Assembly (NCBI GenBank): GCA_963693365.1
Contig: CAVNZM010000017.1
Coordinates: forward strand, 1,550,001-1,614,000
Length of the DNA stretch: 64,000 bases
Source: Amoebidium appalachense
Taxonomy: Eukaryota > Ichthyosporea
Reading direction: 5' to 3'
How positions within the stretch are numbered: the stretch's first letter is position 1; the number at the start of each line of letters is the position of its first letter. Shown in pieces: positions 52,878 through 64,000 of this stretch. Below the pieces are notes generated by a model. That model was not told the origin of the DNA, made no database searches, and was given only the letters and a program-made list of their open reading frames with translations. The position numbers were made by a program, and so were the translations under genes.

Positions 52878-53587
52878 GCCGGACCTCAAATCCGGAATTT
52901 GGAGGGGACCAAAGGCCATTTTGTGAGGCATCAAAAACCATCGAAACGTTGCTTAGTTGTTTTTATGACATCAAAATCGCTAAATATTCTTGCGATACTA
53001 ATGAAAAAGCCTAAAATAACTATATATTTGATAATGAGAAAATTGAAATATAGTGCCCTAAAGTTGGGCCCGAGAGGATGTACGTACTCGGGGCTTTGAA
53101 GTAAAAAGAAAAAAACCAGCGGTTTCGGAGTCTACCGTGAACGCGCTGGGCTGAATGACGGCAGAGATCAGGTGATTCCCGTATCAAAACGGTTTTTGTT
53201 TCTAACCCAGAATGGAACGCACCTTTTTTAGTGCCGGACCTCAAACCCGGAATTTGGAGGGGACCTAAGGCCATTTTGTGAGGCATCAAAAACCATCGAA
53301 ACGTTGCTTAGTTGTTTTTATGACATCAAAATCGCTAAATAATCTTGCGATACTAATGAAAAAGCCTAAAATAACTATATATTTGATAATGAGAAAATTG
53401 AAATATAGTGCCGTAAAGTTGGGCCCGAGAGGATGTACGTACTCGGGGCTTTGAAATAAAAAGAAAAACACCAGCGGTTTCGGATTCACTGTGAACGCGC
53501 TGGGCTGAATGACGGCAGAGATCAGGTAATTCCCGTATCAAAACTGTTTTGGTTTCTAACCCAGAATGGAACGCACTTTTTCTAGAG
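52878..53587. repeat. Two tandem 355-bp units
   Basis: Unit 1 is 52878-53232 and unit 2 is 53233-53587. Both start GCCGGACCTCAAA and share nearly every base through AACCCAGAATGGAACGCAC, with a handful of substitutions and small indels. Located at the left end of the 2.2-kb insertion. No coding potential recognised. Confidence 0.92.
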
Positions 53588-53746
53588 AAATTCGGCGACA
53601 TTTGTTTTACAACGTATTATATCATTGGTACAACGACATTTTGAAAATTTTAATGTAATAGAACTACCAATCCAATCACAAAAACCTCAAAGGTCTGCTA
53701 ACACCGGTTTAGGGGGACACGGGGATGAGGACGGTAAATTCTATAT

Positions 53747-53787
<41 letters not shown>

Positions 53788-54298
53788 GGCCTGTGGCACA
53801 CACACACACACACACACACAAACACATGTACATTTTAATGTTTTAATAGCAGACAGTTGTTGAAAAAAATAGAGTAAAAAACACAACTAAATCAACTCAG
53901 TAATGTGAATATGACATTTGGGGCGAGTGTCGTAGAAGGGTTTGTGACTGATAATGATTATTTTTTTACACTAGAGCTAGGGTGATTCAAGCTGGGCGGT
54001 GGTCATTGGTAATTTTTTTTATTTGTTTTTTTTCCACATTTACACACAAAGTAATAATCGAATAGAATACAAAAACAACTAAGAAGAAAAAAACGCATAC
54101 AACCTTCACTTGGCCCACACACACACATTCACACACACACAAACATGCACACACACACACACACACACACATAGACGTTGAACACAATGAAAGGAAATAT
54201 ATCTAGAAAACACGGGTGCCATGATTGCAGTCACTGAGTATGAAAAGACATAAAAAAAAAATTGGGGGGGGGCAGGGAATGGGAAGAGGGCCGGGGGA

Positions 54299-54303
<5 letters not shown>

Positions 54304-54345
<42 letters not shown>
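54304..54345. repeat. Poly(G) run
   Basis: About 42 consecutive G on the plus strand inside the 2.2-kb insertion. Confidence 0.97.
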
Positions 54346-54346
<1 letters not shown>

Positions 54347-54743
54347 TGCTTTGAAGTAAACTGAGAATAGTATAATTGCAGTACTGACTTGTGAGCATGG
54401 TATATTGACACACACCGTAGAATGATGATTTTATGTTCGGGAACATTTCGGGGGGGTGCCAATTCCAGACTTCACTGAAATATGTTGCCCACCTGGCACT
54501 CAGTGCACGTGGAAAGTTTTATTGCCTGTCCATGCATATCATCGGGTTACCAAACAGTTCTGTAAAATAAGTAAAACAACAAAATAATAAAAATATTATA
54601 AAAATTTTGCAAGCAATTTAGAACATATATATTGCACTTGGTGGTTTTCAGCTACATGTTTTTGGAGGACCACAAGTAAACTTGGTACTTCGGCAATGGC
54701 AATCTCTCCCGGCCCTAGACTGATAACACAGTGTGGCAAGAAA

Positions 54744-54744
<1 letters not shown>

Positions 54745-54822
<78 letters not shown>
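54745..54822. repeat. Longest poly(G) run
   Basis: About 78 consecutive G, followed by further G-runs near 54881, 54935 and 54965, all inside the 2.2-kb insertion. Length in the assembly is unlikely to be exact. Confidence 0.95.
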
Positions 54823-54826
<4 letters not shown>

Positions 54827-55287
54827 ATGAAAGGGAAAAGGGTCATAACATTTGGCAGATCCAGCAACTGCAGGATTTGGGGGGGGGGGGGGGGGGGGGG
54901 GGGGGGAGGAAGCGTGAGGTGGGGGGGCCAGGGGGGGGGGGGGGGGAAGCGTGAGGCGAGGGAGGGGGGGGGGGGGGGGGGGGGGGGAGGGGGAGAGGGA
55001 GGCAACCAAACCACACAACCCAACATCAATAACTGTCTTGTTATGTTTTGGCGCCGGCGACAGCCGGCGCACAGACCTACTTGTATATTAATGATGTGTG
55101 GTGTAGGTGCGCTTTTGATCATGTGGTGATTTTTAGGTGTGTTATCGATGATGTATGGTGTGGTCTGGTCTCGATGATGTGATGTGTAGGTTTGACCAGT
55201 TTTTTTTGTTTTTTTTGGAGTGCGCTTTTTCTTCTTTTCTTATGATTATATAGTGAAATGAAATTTAGCCGTCAAATCATGTGAAAT

Positions 55288-55332
55288 CGGAGGAGGATCG
55301 GACGACGACGAGGAGGAGGAGGAGGAGGAGGA

Positions 55333-55369
<37 letters not shown>

Positions 55370-55493
55370 CTCGCCGCAGCTAGCGCTCACCGTGATGGGG
55401 CAGGTGGCCGGGGAGGGGAGAGGGGGGGGGGGGGGGGGAGGGGGGCTCGCCGCAGCTAGCGCTCACCGTGATGGGGCAGGTGGCCGGGGAGGG

Positions 55494-55528
<35 letters not shown>

Positions 55529-55697
55529 CTCGCCGCAGCTAGCGCTCACTGTGATGGGGCAGGTGGCCGGGGGAGGGGGAGGGGAGAGGGGGGGGGGGGG
55601 AGAGGGGGGGGGGGGAGGGAGGCCTCGCCGCAGCTAGCGCTCACCGTGATGGGGCAGGTGGCCGGGGAGGGGAGGGGAGAGGGGGGGGGGGGGGGGA
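55288..55697. repeat. G-rich minisatellite, four units
   Basis: After (GAG)n, a 40-nt core starting CTCGCCGCAGCTAGCGCTCA and ending CAGGTGGCCGG repeats at about 55370, 55446, 55529 and 55624, separated by G-runs of 15-40 nt. The core differs by at most one base between units. Every G-run could contribute to G-quadruplexes. Confidence 0.9.
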
Positions 55698-55909
55698 ACA
55701 GAAATTTATTTAATCCACTTATCAAGATCACCCAACAAAATGATTAATATTGGATACTATGTAGGTAATCGATATCATTCCGAAAATTGCACATGGTACT
55801 AACTTAAAAGTTCAAAACCCACGTCACAAATTCCAATAAACAAGAAAAAAAAAATCGACAATGCGCAATGTGTAGCACACACATGAGATTACACTATTCC
55901 ACCACACCC

Positions 55910-56275
55910 TCTAAATATTGCGGATAGATTTAATCAACCTCAAAAATTAAAGATATGGTGGGTAGCTTCATAATCAGCCTCTTAACGTAATGCGGATAGT
56001 TTTAATCGACCTCTAAGAAAATATGGGGATAGTTTTAATCAACCTTAAAAAGTAATGCGAATGGTTTAAATTTAATCGACCTTTTAAAGAGTAATGCGGA
56101 TAGCTTTAGTCGACCTTTAAATTATGCGGATAGTTTTAATCGACCTCTGAATTGCGGAGAGTTTGATTTAGTGGTCGGTTAAAAAAATTATCCGCATTAA
56201 TTTTCTTAGCGGTCGCTTGTCTAAAACTATTTGCATTACTTTAAGAGGTTGATTAAAGGGTGTCGTGGAGTAGCC
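55910..56275. repeat. AT-rich tandem array of a GCGGATAGTTTTAATCGACC unit
   Basis: At least six degenerate copies of a roughly 40-50-bp unit containing GCGGATAG(T/C)TTTAATCGACC occupy 55910-56160. Two inverted versions (ATCCGCATTAA..., TTTGCATTAC...) follow at about 56190-56260, so the array ends in a small foldback. Confidence 0.8.
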
Positions 56276-56633
56276 ATTTGTTGGTTTATTTCCCGTGGAA
56301 AACACGAACCTTGGATTCGAACTTCGACCCCGTCATGAAAATTTCACATGATTTAACCGCTAAATTTCATTTCACTATATAATCATAAGAAAGAAAAAGC
56401 GCACTCACAAAAAAAAAAAAAAAACTGGTCAATCCTACACATCACATCATCGAGACCAGACCACACCATACATCATCGATAACACACCTAAAAATCACCA
56501 CATGATCAAAAGGGCACCCACACCATACATCATTCATACTGCCATAATCGTGGTACGTAAAGCAAAACTGCCAAACACACAATGTCCATCCCAGGTTTGG
56601 GTGTTTCTATGTTTACTCCAGGTGTATGTGTAC

Positions 56634-56706
<73 letters not shown>

Positions 56707-56925
56707 ACGAGCGTGTGCACTCCTCGCGATGCACGCTACATGTTCTTCATTAAAAGAGGAAATACACAATGGAAGAGAGAGAGAAAGTAAGAAAGGAAAT
56801 GAGAAAAGAAGGGGCAAAAAAAAGAAGGAAACCGAAAGAAAGAATAAAAGAACAGTAGAAGGACAAGCAGAAGACAAAAACGAACACAGAATGAACGGGC
56901 AAACAAAAAACGAAAAAAAAAAAAA

Positions 56926-57192
56926 GAAGAAAAAAAATAATAATAAAAATGAAAAAACAGTACTATAATATACTTTGAAATTAAAATTATATAAACTATG
57001 ATCACATTAAAAGTTATAATACAGTTATAGATCATCCCACCCTCTACTCGACCCCACGACGGCATGTACAAGAAGTACTGCCGCCGCCGCCGCCGCCGCC
57101 GCCGCCAAAAAAAAAAAAAGGCAATCAGTTCTAGTGCAAATGATAAATTATAAGTTATAATTAAAATTATAACTCAAATAAAACGTAAAAAA
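56926..57192. other. Spacer between inverted repeat and MMAB 3' end
   Basis: A-rich tail, AT-rich unique sequence and a (GCC)n tract of about ten triplets at 57077-57106. MMAB 3' UTR should lie here on the minus strand. Confidence 0.7.
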
Positions 57193-62722
<5,530 letters not shown>

Positions 62723-62905
62723 CTACGTGAGTATGTGCATGGACACGAATACACGAATACAGAATTGAAAATATGACTAGCATTGAATATACGAATACAG
62801 GATAAAATTACGACTAGCATTGAATATACGAATACAGGATGAAAATAAATGGCATGATCACCACTAGAATCGATAAATATATCAACAGCCCCCCTCCCCC
62901 CCCCC

Positions 62906-62941
<36 letters not shown>

Positions 62942-63125
62942 ACACACACACACACATTGCTATATATGCGGATCACTCTTCCCGCCGTTTCTCACTCAAT
63001 GCTCACCTTTCCCCGTTCAATCCTTTTCGGTCTTCTCACGTTATACCCCCCCCCCCCCCCCCCCCCCGTCCCCAACCGCTCTCCCCCAAGCAAAACTCAC
63101 TCCCTCTAGCAAATCTATCCAACTC

Positions 63126-63171
<46 letters not shown>

Positions 63172-64000
63172 ACCACCACCACCACCACCACCCACCCACT
63201 AAAAAAATAAAAACAAAAAAAGGAAAGAAAAGAAAAGAAAGAAAAACAGGACAAGAGCGAGACATCAATTCAATAAACTTATGAAGGGAGAAATGACACG
63301 CAAGTCAATGGCTGACATAGTGATTGGCAGGACTGTATTTGCATGTGTTGTCTTCCTTCTTTCTTTTTTGCCATCCTTTCCCTCTTTTCTTTTTTGGCCT
63401 CCCCCCTCCCCCCCCCTCCCCCCCCCCCCCCCCCCCCCCCGCCCCCCGCCCCCCTCCCCCCCCGGGGCCCTGCCTAACCGCCCCAACCCCTTTTCTTTTT
63501 TCAAAAAAAAAAGGGGGGGGGGGAGAATGGGGGGAGGAAGGGGGGGGGGGGGGGATGAATCTGACTGTGAAAAAGGTTCACTAAGCAAGTTAACATGCTG
63601 ATGTGTGTGTGTGTACATAAAAATCGGGGGGTGGGGGTGGGGGGAGCGGGAGAGGGGAGAGGGGAGGGGGAGGAAGGATGGCTAGTTGGATGTTTCAAAA
63701 TAGAATGTGCTTAATGCTTCATGAGCCAACATTCGGAGGAGGGAAGAGTGCCCAGATACATGAAGGGAGTAGGGACAGGAGATGGGGAGGGGAGGGAGGG
63801 GGAAGGGGGAAGGGAGAAGGGGGGGGGGGGGGGGGGGGGATACGGAGGGAGAAGGGTGGGGGAGGAAGGGGGGAGAGAGGGGGGGGGGGGGGGAAGGGGA
63901 GGAGGGGGAGGGGGGATTTGCAATTTTTCGGTTTGCTTGCGTTGGTGAAGATGCGAAAAACACACAGGTACTTAAGCACTTCACAGGACTAAGTCCGAAA
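62723..64000. other. Upstream part of MMAB locus, no exon recognised
   Basis: Two to three tandem units containing GAATATACGAATACAGGAT (62735-62845), (CA)n, C-runs up to about 47 nt (63129-63171), and G-rich tracts (63515-63925). A search by eye on the minus strand for the MMAB N-terminal exons (TGDKG region) found none. Confidence 0.6.

Larger units (their letters stand above)
52855..55085. mobile_element. 2.2-kb insertion flanked by TATTA, possibly a non-autonomous element
   Basis: It interrupts a repeat whose uninterrupted inverted copy lies at 56341-56925, which defines both ends. TATTA occurs at 52850-52854 and again at 55086-55090, where the intact copy has one related pentamer. The insert starts TCAATATATATAATG. 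Close to its right end is a GC-rich hairpin (GCGCCGGC-GACA-GCCGGCGC, about 55051-55070). It holds two tandem 355-bp units, (CA)n arrays and very long G-runs, and no coding ORF. No terminal inverted repeats seen. TC start plus subterminal hairpin recall Helitron-like elements, but the 3' end is not CTRR and a 5-bp duplication does not fit, so the class is open. Confidence 0.65.
52520..56925. repeat. Large imperfect inverted repeat (arms split on the left)
   Basis: Right arm 56341-56925 is the reverse complement of left-arm pieces 55091-55287 and 52520-52849. Landmarks: CATCGCGAGGAGTGCACACG at about 52702 versus its complement near 56720, and ATGATCAAAAGGGCACCCAC near 56503 versus GCGCTTTTGATCAT near 55110. 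Both outer ends stop at A/T-rich homopolymers, as expected for a retroposed repeat present twice in opposite orientation. The spacer 55288-56340 holds two tandem arrays. Confidence 0.88.

Noticed and set aside
55281-55637. Gly-rich ORF with repeated SPQLALTVMGQVAG
   Set aside because: Translation of the G-rich minisatellite; no start context, splice partners or codon signature.
56285-56345. tRNA-like B box (GTTCGAATCC on the minus strand)
   Set aside because: No acceptor or D-arm complementarity around it, so no cloverleaf.
63270-63990. Possible MMAB N-terminal exons on the minus strand
   Set aside because: No TGDKG/ATP-binding signature or phase-compatible exon could be read; only C/G-rich tracts.

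Overview
The window is eukaryotic nuclear DNA. It has many short exons, GT–AG introns with consistent phases across four gene models, and two tRNA genes inside introns. It is extremely rich in simple repeats: poly(C)/poly(G) runs of 20–80 nt, (CA)n/(GT)n arrays up to about 215 bp, (GA)n, and poly(A/T). A class V myosin with six IQ motifs and a DIL-type tail, a MEPCE/Bin3 RNA cap methyltransferase, a RhoGAP and an MMAB-type corrinoid adenosyltransferase point to an animal or a close holozoan relative. The species cannot be told from the sequence.

Layout. (1) 296–29989, plus strand: 40 exons of a myosin V gene. They run from the middle of the motor domain (P-loop and switch I lie left of the window) through SH1, six IQ motifs, a long coiled coil and the globular cargo-binding tail to the stop codon. 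A tRNA-Thr gene sits in one intron. (2) 29990–32134: spacer. (3) 32433 (or upstream)–41076, plus: ten exons of a 7SK/U6-type RNA 5' gamma-phosphate methyltransferase (MEPCE). (4) 41077–44884: spacer without a recognisable gene. (5) 44885–51594, plus: twelve exons of a RhoGAP-domain protein whose 5' end is unresolved. (6) 51595–57192: repeat-rich block with a large inverted repeat. Its left arm is split by a 2.2-kb insertion, and its spacer holds a G-rich minisatellite and an AT-rich tandem array. (7) 57193–62722, minus: the last six exons of MMAB, with a tRNA-Ser in one intron. The MMAB N-terminus lies beyond the window. (8) 62723–64000: simple repeats only.

The four genes serve unrelated pathways (cargo transport, small-RNA capping, Rho signalling, cobalamin metabolism), and nothing suggests co-regulation. 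The most notable features are architectural. Introns tend to start with C-runs and end in (CA)n-CAG, so microsatellites form the splice acceptors. The coiled coil is built from heptad-sized exons (21, 84, 168 nt) and a coding 21-bp minisatellite. One myosin exon is tandemly duplicated. A dispersed repeat family ends in poly(C). MMAB carries an unexpected C-terminal hydrophobic tail.

Exon boundaries were set by hand from splice consensus, reading-frame phase and remembered family sequence patterns. No alignment or database search was run.
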